Below, one piece after another: positions 16,807 to 25,676 of a DNA stretch of 64,000 nucleotides (the first letter of the stretch is position 1; each line of letters opens with the position of its first letter). The notes under the pieces were generated by a model. The model did no database searches, had not been told where the DNA came from, and worked only from the letters and a program-made list of their open reading frames with translations. This DNA comes from Anderseniella sp. Its GTDB lineage: Bacteria > Pseudomonadota > Alphaproteobacteria > Rhizobiales > Aestuariivirgaceae. The stretch is from NCBI GenBank assembly GCA_028289645.1, contig JANQOK010000014.1, positions 1-64,000 on the forward strand, written 5' to 3'. The translations under genes were made by a program, and so were the position numbers.

Positions 16807-17445
16807 ATGTATCTCAACGATGCTCTAGGTGCGTCCTTTCGGGAGGTCGGTCGCAGTGAACGTGATGGACGCCCAACGCACATCGTGCGCGCAAGTCGCC
16901 ACTACGCGACAACTCCGGGCGATTTGTGGAGTGCATTGTCGGACAAGGAGCGCCTGCAGCGCTGGTTCGCGAAAGTCAGTGGCGATTTCAAACAGGGCGG
17001 GCGCTTCTCAATAGAGGGAAATGCAAACGGTGAAATTGTTGCTTGCGAACCGCACAGATTATTGGCTCTCACTTGGGAGTTCGGCGGTAACACCAGTTGG
17101 GTCTGTGTCACAATCGAAGAGTCAGGCGAAGGCTCTCTGTTGACGCTCGAACATGAACTTCCGACAGATGGGAAAAGCCAAGCGCATTGGGATCAATACG
17201 GCCCCGGTGCCACCGGCGTGGGCTGGGAGCTGGCTATGCTGGGGTTGGATATGCATATATCTGGCGACGGTTCATCGACTATAGAGGCTGGAGAGACTTG
17301 GGCTGGGACCGCGACAGGCAAAGCAACCTTGCGTAGATGGGCCGAAACATGGGGCAAGGCTCATGCCGAGACCGGAATAGATGCTCAAATCGCTATGGAG
17401 ACCGCAGAAAACACTGCTGCGTTCTACACGGGTGAGGAACAATGA
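16807..17445 (+). CDS. SRPBCC/AHSA1-family protein
   Basis: A 212-residue protein with an AHSA1-like SRPBCC (START-like) domain. Typical pieces are ATTPGDLWSALSDKERLQRWF, GGRFSIEGNANGEIVACEP and LLALTWEFGG. The fold binds hydrophobic ligands; the bacterial members have no general assigned reaction. I chose the ATG at 16807 because the earlier in-frame ATG at 16780 lies inside the palindrome and has no ribosome site. The stop overlaps the ArsR gene by four bases, a very common SRPBCC-ArsR pairing. Confidence 0.83.
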   Translation: MYLNDALGASFREVGRSERDGRPTHIVRASRHYATTPGDLWSALSDKERLQRWFAKVSGDFKQGGRFSIEGNANGEIVACEPHRLLALTWEFGGNTSWVCVTIEESGEGSLLTLEHELPTDGKSQAHWDQYGPGATGVGWELAMLGLDMHISGDGSSTIEAGETWAGTATGKATLRRWAETWGKAHAETGIDAQIAMETAENTAAFYTGEEQ

Positions 17446-17774
17446 ACGCCTTTGATGTGCTATCCGACCCCGTGCGCAGGCGAACCCTAGAACTGATTTC
17501 ACAAAAAGAGCATTCGTCGGGTGAAATCGTTGAAGTCGTTGAGGCCGAGTTCGGTATTTCCCAATCCGCCGTGTCGCAGCACCTTCGCATTTTGCGCGAC
17601 ACCGGCTTTGCAAAAGTGCGGAAAGACGGTGCAAAGCGCCGTTACGAGATTGATCCCTCGGGATTTGCAGACGTGGACGCATGGTTGGATCAGCTTCGCC
17701 GCTTCTGGGCGTCAAAAATGGAAACCCTGGCAACAGAGATCGAACGCGGCAAGCGATCTGAAAAAAGCACCTAG
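17442..17774 (+). CDS. ArsR-family transcriptional regulator
   Basis: A 110-residue winged-helix regulator. It starts MNAFDVLSDPVRRRTLELIS and has the recognition helix region FGISQSAVSQHLRILRDTGF and the wing VRKDGAKRRYEI. No metal-binding cysteine pair is present, so it is not a metal sensor of the ArsR/SmtB kind. It is coupled to the SRPBCC gene (ATGA) and probably represses the pair through the palindrome at 16761-16782. Confidence 0.9.
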   Translation: MNAFDVLSDPVRRRTLELISQKEHSSGEIVEVVEAEFGISQSAVSQHLRILRDTGFAKVRKDGAKRRYEIDPSGFADVDAWLDQLRRFWASKMETLATEIERGKRSEKST

Positions 17775-17955
17775 CAGACATTCATCTTGGCTCTGGAGGC
17801 GGCCAATGTCGTCAATTCAAAAACCGGTTCCTAGATCTGGAGTCTCATCATGCCAGATACGACGAGATTGACCCAAAGTCGGCGTTAAAGAACAACGCGT
17901 TGGGCAAGCGGGCCCGCCTTTTGTCACTGCAGCAGCCGTCGGCACACTTCGCCCT

Positions 17956-18858
17956 TTAGCGCTCCGCTGACCAGGCAACTGCATCATGCGGGTGCAGACT
18001 CTCCAGATGTCGGACATAGACTTGAGGATTGGTGTAGCTGTCTAGCACTGCCTCGATGCGGCGAACGGCATCCTCCACGAACATCAGGTTTTGCCCATTG
18101 AGGTAGGCAAACGCCTGCTCATCGGCACGCTTGACTGCTGTCTGCACTGGTGTGGCAACAGCCTCTTCAACGCGATCGATAAGTGCAATCAGGCCCAGTT
18201 CTGGCAGACCGTCACCATCTGCGGTAACTGACACCCTTGCTTCACTGCGCTGGCTATGCGGCGTGCCCAGGGTCGCGTTTTCGCGCAGCCATCTTGCGAC
18301 CTCATTGATTGCGACCGCTGACTGGCCTTCAAAATCCTCCAGAAATCTCGTTTCCACCAGCTGCCGGGTCAGCGCGGCGGAACAGGGACAGGTCGACGAG
18401 TATTCAATCGTGACCTGAACAACCAATCTGAATTCACCGTCAACAAGCGTTGCATCCAGGCTGACAGGATAAGCCTTCCAGCCCGCCAGTCCTTCGGTAA
18501 TCAGCGCCGGACGCCGCAACAGAAGGTTGAAGTCAATCTTTGCGCGCGCACTTTCACTGCCGCAGTCCTTGTGGGTGTCGACCATTCCCTGCAGGAGTTC
18601 TCGCAGAGACATTGCGGTAAGTGTGTTTCCTCCCCCCAATCCATCATCCAGCAAGCGGTACAAGCGGGACATGTGGATGCCCTTGACGTGCGGCACTGGT
18701 AGGTCAACCTGTAAATCTGCACGCGCCGGTAAATCGCGTTGATAGCCTGGTTCCGCCACGCTGACGAACAGATCAATGCCCTGCATGCCCACCCATTCCA
18801 ACGGGCGCAGGTGTGGTGCACTTTCAGTGCGGGAAACATCGGGGAGTATTGCGTTCAC
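17956..18858 (-). CDS. folE2: GTP cyclohydrolase FolE2 (type IB)
   Basis: A 300-residue enzyme that converts GTP to dihydroneopterin triphosphate, the first step of folate synthesis, without strict need for zinc. The COG1469 signatures are visible: PDVSRTE near the N terminus, [28 protein letters not shown] and [17 protein letters not shown] with the metal-ligand cysteine. The start is GTG at 18858, seven bases after AGGAG; an upstream reading to 18954 has no comparable site. FolE2 commonly replaces zinc-dependent FolE when zinc is scarce, which fits the neighbouring COG0523 GTPase and DUF1826 gene. Confidence 0.93.
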   Translation of the reverse strand: MNAILPDVSRTESAPHLRPLEWVGMQGIDLFVSVAEPGYQRDLPARADLQVDLPVPHVKGIHMSRLYRLLDDGLGGGNTLTAMSLRELLQGMVDTHKDCGSESARAKIDFNLLLRRPALITEGLAGWKAYPVSLDATLVDGEFRLVVQVTIEYSSTCPCSAALTRQLVETRFLEDFEGQSAVAINEVARWLRENATLGTPHSQRSEARVSVTADGDGLPELGLIALIDRVEEAVATPVQTAVKRADEQAFAYLNGQNLMFVEDAVRRIEAVLDSYTNPQVYVRHLESLHPHDAVAWSAER

Positions 18859-18961
18859 CTTATATCTCCTGAGCAATCGTAGTTTTGGAAGATCCTGGGT
18901 GCTTGTACCTCGACTGCCAAGCGCTGCAGCGACCCGTCTGGCGTCACAATCCACATTGCCC

Positions 18962-18976
18962 TTACAACGTCTGTAA
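18962..18976. promoter_or_regulatory. Small palindrome upstream of folE2
   Basis: TTACA-ACGTC-TGTAA, 104 bases from the GTG start of folE2 and just beyond the hairpin that follows adhC. It could be a regulator site for a separate folE2 promoter. It does not match a Zur box that I know, so the assignment is tentative. Confidence 0.35.
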
Positions 18977-18978
18977 CA

Positions 18979-19019
18979 GCTGCGCGTGCGGACCAGGTCG
19001 ACTGGTTCGCACGCGCAGC
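18979..19019 (-). terminator. Long hairpin after the AdhC-like gene
   Basis: GCTGCGCGTGCG (18979-18990) pairs with CGCACGCGCAGC (19008-19019). The inner ACCAG/CTGGT pairs extend the stem past a G-T wobble to a 5-base loop. It begins 16 bases after the adhC stop on the minus strand. There is no T-run, so it may stabilise mRNA or terminate only partly. Confidence 0.55.
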
Positions 19020-19034
19020 AGCAACTGAATTACC

Positions 19035-20198
19035 TCACTCCGGAAGCACCTTTCCGGGCAGCGAATTGACCGTCATGGTGTCGGATGGCTGGTAATGAAT
19101 GACTGACCGGATCGACTCTCCCGCCTTCAACAGGTCAAACGCCGTGTTGATCTGGCCATGCCCCATATTGTGCGTGATATAGGGATCGACACTGAAATCA
19201 CCACGCATCCACTCGTCAACCATGCCAGGCAGCTCGCTGCGGCCCAGGACACCGCCAAACGCCGTGCCGCGCCACACGCGACCGGTAACCAGTTGGAACG
19301 GTCGGGTCGAGATCTCCTGTCCGGCACCCGCAACACCGATAACCGTGCATTCACCCCAACCCTTGTGGCAGGATTCCAGTGCTGCACGCATCAGATCAAC
19401 ATTGCCGACCGCCTCGAACGTGTAATCCAGACCGCCGCCAGTCATCTCAACCAGCACATCCTGTATCGGGGCATCATAGTCTTTGGGGTTGATGCACTCC
19501 GTCGCGCCAAGCGCCTTGGCCAGCAGGAATTTCGCGGGGTTGATGTCGATACCGATGATCCTCGAGGCACCGCTCATCACCGCACCCTGGATCACCGCCA
19601 TGCCGACAGCGCCAAGCCCGAAGACTGCAATGCTCGCGCCAGCCTCAACCTTTGCAGTGTTGCGCACAGCACCCATGCCCGTCGGAACGGCACAGCCCAT
19701 GACCGATGCCTTGGACAGGGGAGCGTCCTTGGTGATCTTGGCCACGGAAATCTCTGGCAGCACTGTGTACTCGCTGAACGTGCTGGTGCCCATATAGTGC
19801 AGGATCTGCTTTCCCTTGTACGAAAACCGGGAGGTCCCGTCCGGCATCAGCCCGGCACCCTGGGTTTGGCGAATGGTCTGACACAGATTGGTCTTGCCCG
19901 ACTTGATATAAGGGCAGTCGGGATCTTCAGGGACATAAAGTGGGATGACATGGTCTCCAGGTGCCACAGATGTGACACCCTTGCCTACTTCCTCCACCAC
20001 ACCACAGCCTTCGTGGCCCAGGACACATGGAAACAAACCTTCCGGATCTTCACCGGACAGGGTGAACACATCGGTATGACACAGGCTTGTCGTTACAATC
20101 CGAACAAGAACCTCGCCTTCCTTAGGACCTTCCAGGTCGATTTCCTCGATTTCCAGAGGCCGGTTTGGCTCCCAGGCAATGGCAGCACGTGTCTTCAT
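19035..20198 (-). CDS. Class III alcohol dehydrogenase / S-(hydroxymethyl)glutathione dehydrogenase, degenerate structural-zinc site
   Basis: A 387-residue zinc alcohol dehydrogenase. The catalytic zinc ligands remain (C40 in SLCHTD, H62/E63 in GHEGCG, C169 in VMGCAVPTG), as do the NAD fold ([13 protein letters not shown]) and the class III stretch [12 protein letters not shown]. The structural-zinc loop, normally with four cysteines (PEC-x2-C-x2-C...C), reads [17 protein letters not shown]: positions 92 and 98 are Asp and Ile, and only C95 and C106 are left. It lies 13 bases after the DUF1826 gene in a COG0523/FolE2 island. I infer a zinc-sparing paralogue of the usual formaldehyde-detoxifying enzyme. 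Confidence 0.87.
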   Translation of the reverse strand: MKTRAAIAWEPNRPLEIEEIDLEGPKEGEVLVRIVTTSLCHTDVFTLSGEDPEGLFPCVLGHEGCGVVEEVGKGVTSVAPGDHVIPLYVPEDPDCPYIKSGKTNLCQTIRQTQGAGLMPDGTSRFSYKGKQILHYMGTSTFSEYTVLPEISVAKITKDAPLSKASVMGCAVPTGMGAVRNTAKVEAGASIAVFGLGAVGMAVIQGAVMSGASRIIGIDINPAKFLLAKALGATECINPKDYDAPIQDVLVEMTGGGLDYTFEAVGNVDLMRAALESCHKGWGECTVIGVAGAGQEISTRPFQLVTGRVWRGTAFGGVLGRSELPGMVDEWMRGDFSVDPYITHNMGHGQINTAFDLLKAGESIRSVIHYQPSDTMTVNSLPGKVLPE

Positions 20199-20211
20199 GT
20201 TGGCTCTCCCT

Positions 20212-20871
20212 TCAATTTAGTGTTGGCACGGAATCCCGAGGTGGCTCGTCCGTCATTTCGCTGACGGGATCGAGCACCAGCACAAGGCGCGTTTCGCCTG
20301 TACCCTCGATCGGGGGCGAGCGGTGCAGCAGGCCTGACTTCGGGCCTTCCGGCCACAGCGTGCCGCGGAGCAAAATCGGGGCCCCGGTTGATACGGTGAA
20401 CACACGTCGCGGCTCTGTCCCGTCGGTTGAAATGCCGTACTGCGTGCCTGTCCCGCGATAGGTGCAGACGAGGCGGGCTGAGACAGCATCAACATGGAAC
20501 TTCCTGCAGGCATTGCTGGTGACCACGTCCAGGCGCAGCCGCAGGTATTGAGTCTTCATTAAATTTGCAAACATCTCCGAAAGAGCCGCAATGTCCTCAA
20601 TCAGCAGATCGCGTTCCAAGTCTTCGGGTGTTGCCGCCATGTCGCAGAGCTGGCGTACCGTATCCAATACGGCCTGCCGGTGCAGGATCACCCGTCCTTG
20701 CGGCAGGTGATCCGGATCAAGCTGGTTCATCCATGTTTGAAACTCCGGCAGTTGCTGCCGGCGCCATATGGCAGCGGCGCACCCGGGACGGTGGATGGCG
20801 GAAAGCCCCTCAGGCGTATCGGCGACACCAACGCCGACTGCGGCGTTTTTGACGGTCTCTCGAACCAACAT
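20212..20871 (-). CDS. DUF1826 domain protein
   Basis: A 219-residue DUF1826 protein. It contains the alpha-helical [20 protein letters not shown] followed by [16 protein letters not shown] and the C-terminal LLHRSPPI box. His and Cys residues in these motifs could bind a metal. The function is unknown; members of the family occur next to COG0523 GTPases in zinc-limitation clusters. The ATG at 20871 overlaps the GTPase stop by one base (TGATG), so a longer reading into the GTPase gene is rejected. Confidence 0.83.
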   Translation of the reverse strand: MLVRETVKNAAVGVGVADTPEGLSAIHRPGCAAAIWRRQQLPEFQTWMNQLDPDHLPQGRVILHRQAVLDTVRQLCDMAATPEDLERDLLIEDIAALSEMFANLMKTQYLRLRLDVVTSNACRKFHVDAVSARLVCTYRGTGTQYGISTDGTEPRRVFTVSTGAPILLRGTLWPEGPKSGLLHRSPPIEGTGETRLVLVLDPVSEMTDEPPRDSVPTLN

Positions 20872-22082
20872 CACGCAGCTTCCTCGGTCCGCCGCCACAG
20901 CGGGAATGGATCTGGATAATCTGGCAGATTGTCCGGTCCTGACGCGACAATCGCTGGCACCAGGCAGCTGTCCAACAGGGCCTTGATGGCCGGCCAGTCT
21001 ATGCCGGCGCCGATGAAGACCAGCTCCTGACGGCGGTCCCCCCAGGGCTCCTGCCAATACGCATCAATATAGGCACGTCCTGTTCCTTCGGTTGGCCTGC
21101 GCGCCTCCGGCACCGTCGCCCACCACTGCCCGAGCGGGGAAATCGATGACAGCGACCCGGCAAGCGAAAACTCCGCGACCCACTGCGGGCGGGTAGCGAT
21201 CCAGAAATGCCCCTTTGCGCGGATGACGCCCGGCAATTCACCATTGAGCACGTCTTTGATCTTTTCCGGGATGAAAGGCAGCCGCGCCCGATAGACAAAC
21301 GACTGCACTCCATATTCTTCCGTTTCCGGCACATGGTCGGCAAAGCCATAAAGTTCCTTGGCCCACATCGGATGTTCATGCGCCGCTTCAAAGTCAAACA
21401 TTCCGGTCTCCAGGATTGCATCGGTCGGAACGTCGGAATGGTCGGTCTCGATAATCCGCGCATCGGCGTTTAGGCTGCGGATGATCTTGCGGGCGGCATC
21501 CACGCGTTCGGGACCCGCATCGCTTATTTTGTTGAGGACCACAACATCTGCGAACTCGATCTGATCCGTCAACAAATGGACGAGTGTACGTTCATCGTCC
21601 TCGCCGAGTGCCTCTCCCCGATCATGTAGAAAGTCATGAGAGGAAAAGTCTTTCAGCAGGTTTACCGCATCGACCACCGTCACCATAGTGTCCAGCCGGG
21701 ACACATCCGACAGGCTGTCACCAACTTCATCGCGGAAATCGAAGGTCGCCGCGACTGGCAGCGGTTCCGATATCCCCGTGGATTCGATCAGCAGGTAGTC
21801 AAAACGCCCTTCGCCTGCCAAACGACGGACTTCAGCCAGAAGATCGTCGCGCAAGGTGCAGCAGATGCAACCATTCGACATCTCGACCAGGGTCTCGTCG
21901 GTGCGGCTGAGCTCGGTGTCGGCGCGAACAAGATCGGCGTCAATATTGACCTCAGACATGTCGTTGACGATAACCGCGACCCGCCGTCCCTCGCGATTGT
22001 TCAGGACGCGATTGAGCAGCGTGGTCTTTCCTGCTCCCAGAAAGCCGGATAGGACAGTGACAGGAAGGCGGGTATCGGGCAT
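20871..22082 (-). CDS. COG0523-family GTPase (putative zinc metallochaperone, ZigA/ZagA type)
   Basis: A 403-residue G3E GTPase. The Walker [10 protein letters not shown] is at residues 13-21, the metal-binding GCICC motif at 71-75, and [10 protein letters not shown] and VVLNKISD follow; a CobW C-terminal domain begins after residue about 280. The family delivers or allocates metal ions, and FolE2-linked members answer to zinc shortage. The start at 22082 has GGAG nine bases upstream. It is the first gene of the run GTPase-DUF1826-AdhC and is divergent from an Rrf2-type regulator. Confidence 0.9.
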   Translation of the reverse strand: MPDTRLPVTVLSGFLGAGKTTLLNRVLNNREGRRVAVIVNDMSEVNIDADLVRADTELSRTDETLVEMSNGCICCTLRDDLLAEVRRLAGEGRFDYLLIESTGISEPLPVAATFDFRDEVGDSLSDVSRLDTMVTVVDAVNLLKDFSSHDFLHDRGEALGEDDERTLVHLLTDQIEFADVVVLNKISDAGPERVDAARKIIRSLNADARIIETDHSDVPTDAILETGMFDFEAAHEHPMWAKELYGFADHVPETEEYGVQSFVYRARLPFIPEKIKDVLNGELPGVIRAKGHFWIATRPQWVAEFSLAGSLSSISPLGQWWATVPEARRPTEGTGRAYIDAYWQEPWGDRRQELVFIGAGIDWPAIKALLDSCLVPAIVASGPDNLPDYPDPFPLWRRTEEAA

Positions 22083-22108
22083 AAGACGCATCTCCAAAAG
22101 GTTCGTTT

Positions 22109-22159
22109 TCACGTAACTTATACAGTTGCAAGAGCAACGCAACATTTATTGTTACGTGA
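22109..22159. promoter_or_regulatory. Inverted repeats in the GTPase/Rrf2 divergent promoter
   Basis: TCACGTAAC (22109-22117) and GTTACGTGA (22151-22159) are perfect 9-bp arms separated by 33 bases. Between them, GTTGC-AAGA-GCAAC (22125-22138) forms a smaller palindrome. The position fits binding by the Rrf2 protein or by a Zur elsewhere in the genome. The sequence is not a clear match to the alphaproteobacterial Zur box. Confidence 0.6.
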
Positions 22160-22186
22160 TATCGTCACATCGGGAGGAATCGGTTC

Positions 22187-22597
22187 ATGAAGCGAAACAG
22201 TCGCCTGTCTCTAGCACTGCATACGCTTGGTCACATGGCCACTGAGCCTGATCGGGCACGCACATCAGCCGACATTGCCGCCCATGCCGGAACCAACCCG
22301 GTTGTAGTTCGCCGTGTCCTGGGTCGGCTGCGGCAGGCGGGACTGTTGACATCGGAAAAAGGCCATGCGGGAGGCTGGCAACTTGCGCGAGCGCCACAGG
22401 AAATCACCCTGGCCGATATCTATCTCGCCCTGGACGAACGCTTGATCGCGACTGACAATGAGGACGATGCTCCCAACTGCTCTGTTGAAGACGCATTGCG
22501 CCGCCGGGTCTCTACGGTGATGCAGGATATTGAACGCAACCTGATTGAGCGGCTCGCCGCAACGACGATTGCAGAAGTTCACAAGGACGAAGACTAG
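22187..22597 (+). CDS. Rrf2-family transcriptional regulator
   Basis: A 136-residue winged-helix regulator. The N-terminal SRLSLALHTLGHMA, DIAAHAGTNPVVVRRVLGRL and KGHAGGWQLARAPQEITL are typical Rrf2 features. Only one cysteine is present (NCSVEDAL), so it lacks the three-cysteine iron-sulfur site of IscR or NsrR and may sense another signal. GGGAGG lies upstream of its ATG. It is divergent from the COG0523 GTPase and probably controls the zinc island. Confidence 0.87.
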   Translation: MKRNSRLSLALHTLGHMATEPDRARTSADIAAHAGTNPVVVRRVLGRLRQAGLLTSEKGHAGGWQLARAPQEITLADIYLALDERLIATDNEDDAPNCSVEDALRRRVSTVMQDIERNLIERLAATTIAEVHKDED

Positions 22598-22957
22598 AGG
22601 TGCCGTTCATTCGTTGGTCACATTACCTCTTCCGCCAGTAGACCGAAACTGGGGCTGCGGCATTGTTTCCACACCAGGAAAGCTCCCGCGGGCAGCCTAG
22701 CTCTTGGACACTTGGCTCGATCCCCCGCGCAATATGGATGTTCGAGGCGTTGCCGGTTGACGACGGTTTGACCCTCGAAACCTGATGTGGCAACTACGGT
22801 CTGCATTGGTCATGTACAATTTTTGGAGTGTAGCTGCGGGGTTGGCAGTTTTGTGCAATTGGGCAGCGTAGGCCGAAAGATGAATTGCAGAGGTCAATCA
22901 TGCACTGCAGCCGAGTCCGAGCTTGAACTTTTGTGCAAGGGGCGCTGAAGGTGATGG
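22598..22957. other. 360-base gap without a recognised gene
   Basis: Lies between the Rrf2 regulator and the end of a LysR gene. Short open frames occur on both strands, but none has a ribosome site with a recognisable product. No tRNA-like cloverleaf or clear terminator was seen. Confidence 0.5.
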
Positions 22958-23851
22958 TCAGGTTTGCTGAAGGTGCAATGAGAGCAACCAGCTCCTGAAC
23001 TGGCGAACCGGCATTCGGTCCTGATCCCCCGAACGACAAACAAAGTACAGCGCACGATCGGGCGTCGTGACAGACTGGTCCAGCCTGACAAGCCTCCCCG
23101 CCTCCAGATCGTCTTCCACAAGCAGCCGCCTCGCGAGAGCGACACCCTGCCCATCGATTGCAGCGGCAATAAGCACAGCGGAATCGGCAAACCTGACAGC
23201 AGGTGTTGCCACCCGGATTGGATCGAGAGCATTGCCTGCAGCCCAACGTTCCCAGGCCGGGTCGAACTCATCGGAAAGAAGCGGTAGCGAGGAAATCCCT
23301 ACAGGCTTCATCGGAATCGTCTGGCCGGCTGCAAACCTGGGCGCTGCGACGACGATCAGTTCCTCTCGTGTAAGGAGTTCGCAATGCAGGTTTCCCCAAT
23401 TCGGGGTGCCGTATCTCAAAGCGACATCGACCTGACTGGACTGCAAGTCGATAATCTCATCATTGGTGTCCAGAAACACTGACAATCCTGGATGGGCTTC
23501 CCGGAAGGTAGAAAGCCTGGAGACAAGCCATTTGGTTGCAAGCGAAGCAGACAGCGAGATAGTGATCGACCGGGTGTTTTCAAGGCGTTTCACATCCTGA
23601 ATGCCCTCGCGCAAGGCCATGAAGGCTCGCTGCGTCGCCTCATGCAGGCGCGCGCCCTGTTCGGTTGTCTTCACCCCATTGGATCTGCGATGAAACAGCA
23701 ACACACCTAGATGGTCCTCAAGCTGTTTGATCTGACGGCTGATGGCGCCATGGGTGACACCCAGTTCATTCGCCGCTTTGCTGAGGCTGGCACAGGTTGC
23801 GGCCACGTCGAATGCCTGCAATCCACGCAAATGCCGGGGATGATGACTCAT
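22958..23851 (-). CDS. LysR-family transcriptional regulator (GcvA type)
   Basis: A 297-residue LysR regulator. The HTH reads LRGLQAFDVAATCASLSKAA.. VTHGAISRQIKQLEDHLG. The effector domain resembles GcvA-type members (ITISLSASLATKWLVSRL, DVALRYG). The ATG at 23851 (MSHHPRHLRG) puts the HTH at the usual distance; upstream starts reach into the shared promoter. It is divergent from the SDR gene at 23996 and is the likely regulator of that gene. Confidence 0.88.
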   Translation of the reverse strand: MSHHPRHLRGLQAFDVAATCASLSKAANELGVTHGAISRQIKQLEDHLGVLLFHRRSNGVKTTEQGARLHEATQRAFMALREGIQDVKRLENTRSITISLSASLATKWLVSRLSTFREAHPGLSVFLDTNDEIIDLQSSQVDVALRYGTPNWGNLHCELLTREELIVVAAPRFAAGQTIPMKPVGISSLPLLSDEFDPAWERWAAGNALDPIRVATPAVRFADSAVLIAAAIDGQGVALARRLLVEDDLEAGRLVRLDQSVTTPDRALYFVCRSGDQDRMPVRQFRSWLLSLHLQQT

Positions 23852-23995
23852 AATGTGAATTTTTGTCATATCAATGTGCGATAAAGTCGATATTTTGCAA
23901 CCTAACATAGGCGTATATCTAATTCTATATGTTGAAATATCACAACACTGGCCGTGTGCATATCTCGCCACAACCCAACCAGTAGGAGACCAGAC

Positions 23996-24745
23996 ATGTC
24001 TGCGTTTAAAGTTGCAATCATGACCGGCACCGGCCAGGGGATCGGCAAGGGTTGCGCGATTGAAATGGCGAAGGCGGGGTACAAGGTATCGCTGATGTCG
24101 CCTTCAAACAGGTCGAAGGAACTGGCGGAAGAACTCGGTGGCCTGGGTCGCAGCGGCTCAGTGCTGGATGTCGGCGATCTGCAGGCGATGGTAGACGAAA
24201 CAATGTCCACCTATGGCCGGATCGACGCGGTGGTAAGCAATATGGGTCATGGTGGCAGCGTCCCTGAGGCTATCAAGACCGTGGGATTCGATCCTGATTT
24301 CGAGGGGCCGTTGCTGGAGCTTTCAGACGAGCTTTGGCATGAGAGCCTTGATATGTATGTGCTGAACGTTGTGAAGCTTGCCCGTATCATCACACCGATC
24401 ATGATCAAACAGGGCGGCGGTGCATTCGTGAACATCTCATCGATGAACACCGTGGAGCCCCGAGCTCCCTACCCCATGAGCATGCTGCGCGGAGCATTGC
24501 ACAGTTTTGCCAAGCTCTATGGAGATCGCTACGCGCGTCACAACATCAACATGAACAATCTCATGCCGGGGTTCTGCGAGAACGTGAACTTGTCTGAGTT
24601 TGCCCGCAAATCAATTCCGGCGCAGCGGCCCGCGAGCTTTGAGGAAATAGGCAAGGCTTGTGTCTTTCTGGCATCCGAAGGTGCGCGTTACATAAATGGT
24701 CAGAGCATTCTCTCAGACGGGGGAATGAATCGGGCAGTACGCTGA
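23996..24745 (+). CDS. SDR-family protein lacking the catalytic lysine
   Basis: A 249-residue Rossmann protein with the cofactor motif TGTGQGIG (residues 10-17), a changed NNAG motif (NMGHGG) and the catalytic Ser-Tyr region ISSMNT...APYPMSMLRG. In the YxxxK motif Tyr159 is kept, but residue 163 is Met. Similar 'YP.S..R' SDR branches exist, so the change may be a family trait; the oxidoreductase activity should not be taken for granted. AGGAG lies eight bases before the ATG. It is divergent from a GcvA-type LysR regulator. Substrate unknown. Confidence 0.82.
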   Translation: MSAFKVAIMTGTGQGIGKGCAIEMAKAGYKVSLMSPSNRSKELAEELGGLGRSGSVLDVGDLQAMVDETMSTYGRIDAVVSNMGHGGSVPEAIKTVGFDPDFEGPLLELSDELWHESLDMYVLNVVKLARIITPIMIKQGGGAFVNISSMNTVEPRAPYPMSMLRGALHSFAKLYGDRYARHNINMNNLMPGFCENVNLSEFARKSIPAQRPASFEEIGKACVFLASEGARYINGQSILSDGGMNRAVR

Positions 24746-25005
24746 AGCAAAGCCACACCGCCTCTGCAGCAAATCGGTGTTGCCCGCACAGAGGAAGACC
24801 ATCGAAGGAAATCCAGAAACTGCCCTGCTGGTTTACATATCTCAGTTGCGGCATTTTCAACCGCGCTATCAGAATACTGAAAAGGTAGGGAATGACACAC
24901 CGCGCAAGTCGCTGCTCCACAGAAGTGTCGGCTTCGCGAGCTCGGGCGGCGTTGGAAACTCCGGAAAATTACTGTTATGTCAATGCAAAAGACAGCGGGG
25001 TTTTC

Positions 25006-25530
25006 ATGAAAGAGAAATTCGAAGCCTGCGAAGGTGGTTGCGCGTGTGGTCATGTTCGCTATCAGGTGATCTCCGAACCCATGATCGTCCATTGCTGCCA
25101 TTGCAGTTGGTGCCAGCGTCAAAATGGCAGCGCGTTTGCGGTCAACGCTTTGCTCGAGGCGGACCGGGTACAACTTCTGGCGGGCGACGTCGAAAACCTT
25201 GAAATGGCCTCACCCAGCGGCAATGGCCAAACCATCGCCCGCTGTCCCCATTGCCGGGTTGCGGTCTGGAGCAACTATTACATGGGCGGTCTGAAAGATC
25301 GCATCCGCTTTGTTCGAGTCGGCTCGCTGGACAATCCAGACCTTATGCCACCAGATGTCCATATCTTTACATCCAACAAGCAGGCGTGGGTTGTTCTGCC
25401 CCCGACGGATCAGTCGACTGAGAAATTTTATGATCCTCTGGCAACCTGGTCTGCGGAGAGCCTGAAACGCCTGGACGTGTTGGAAGCAGCGGCCGGGATA
25501 GAGAAGTCCTGGAAAAATCTGTGGCGCTGA
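25006..25530 (+). CDS. GFA/CENP-V domain protein
   Basis: A 174-residue zinc-binding protein of the Gfa/CENP-V superfamily. Its cysteine clusters are CEGGCACGHVRY, HCCHCSWCQ and CPHC, the normal two-zinc set. Some relatives have been described as glutathione-dependent formaldehyde-activating enzymes, but that activity is doubtful for many. The ATG at 25006 starts right before the domain and follows a GGGG ribosome site; the frame is open upstream to 24892 without support. The 260 bases before it hold no recognised gene. Confidence 0.83.
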   Translation: MKEKFEACEGGCACGHVRYQVISEPMIVHCCHCSWCQRQNGSAFAVNALLEADRVQLLAGDVENLEMASPSGNGQTIARCPHCRVAVWSNYYMGGLKDRIRFVRVGSLDNPDLMPPDVHIFTSNKQAWVVLPPTDQSTEKFYDPLATWSAESLKRLDVLEAAAGIEKSWKNLWR

Positions 25531-25676
25531 CCAGTAGCGCGAAGGCGTAACTGCGTCACTGCAAAGAACGCAGCGTCGTTTCCGGCCATCCCAAACAGTG
25601 TCGGGCCTGACCCGCCTTGCACAGGCACGGCTGCGCTTGAAAGCTCACAATGTCGGCCCCTGCCGGGGATGAACGG

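Noticed and set aside
17908-17917. GCGGGCCCGC as a terminator between the arsR and folE2 genes
   Set aside because: It is a self-complementary palindrome without a loop and cannot form a stable intrinsic terminator by itself.
22618-22957. Small genes or a pseudogene between the Rrf2 and LysR genes
   Set aside because: The short frames overlap one another on both strands and lack ribosome sites and recognisable motifs.
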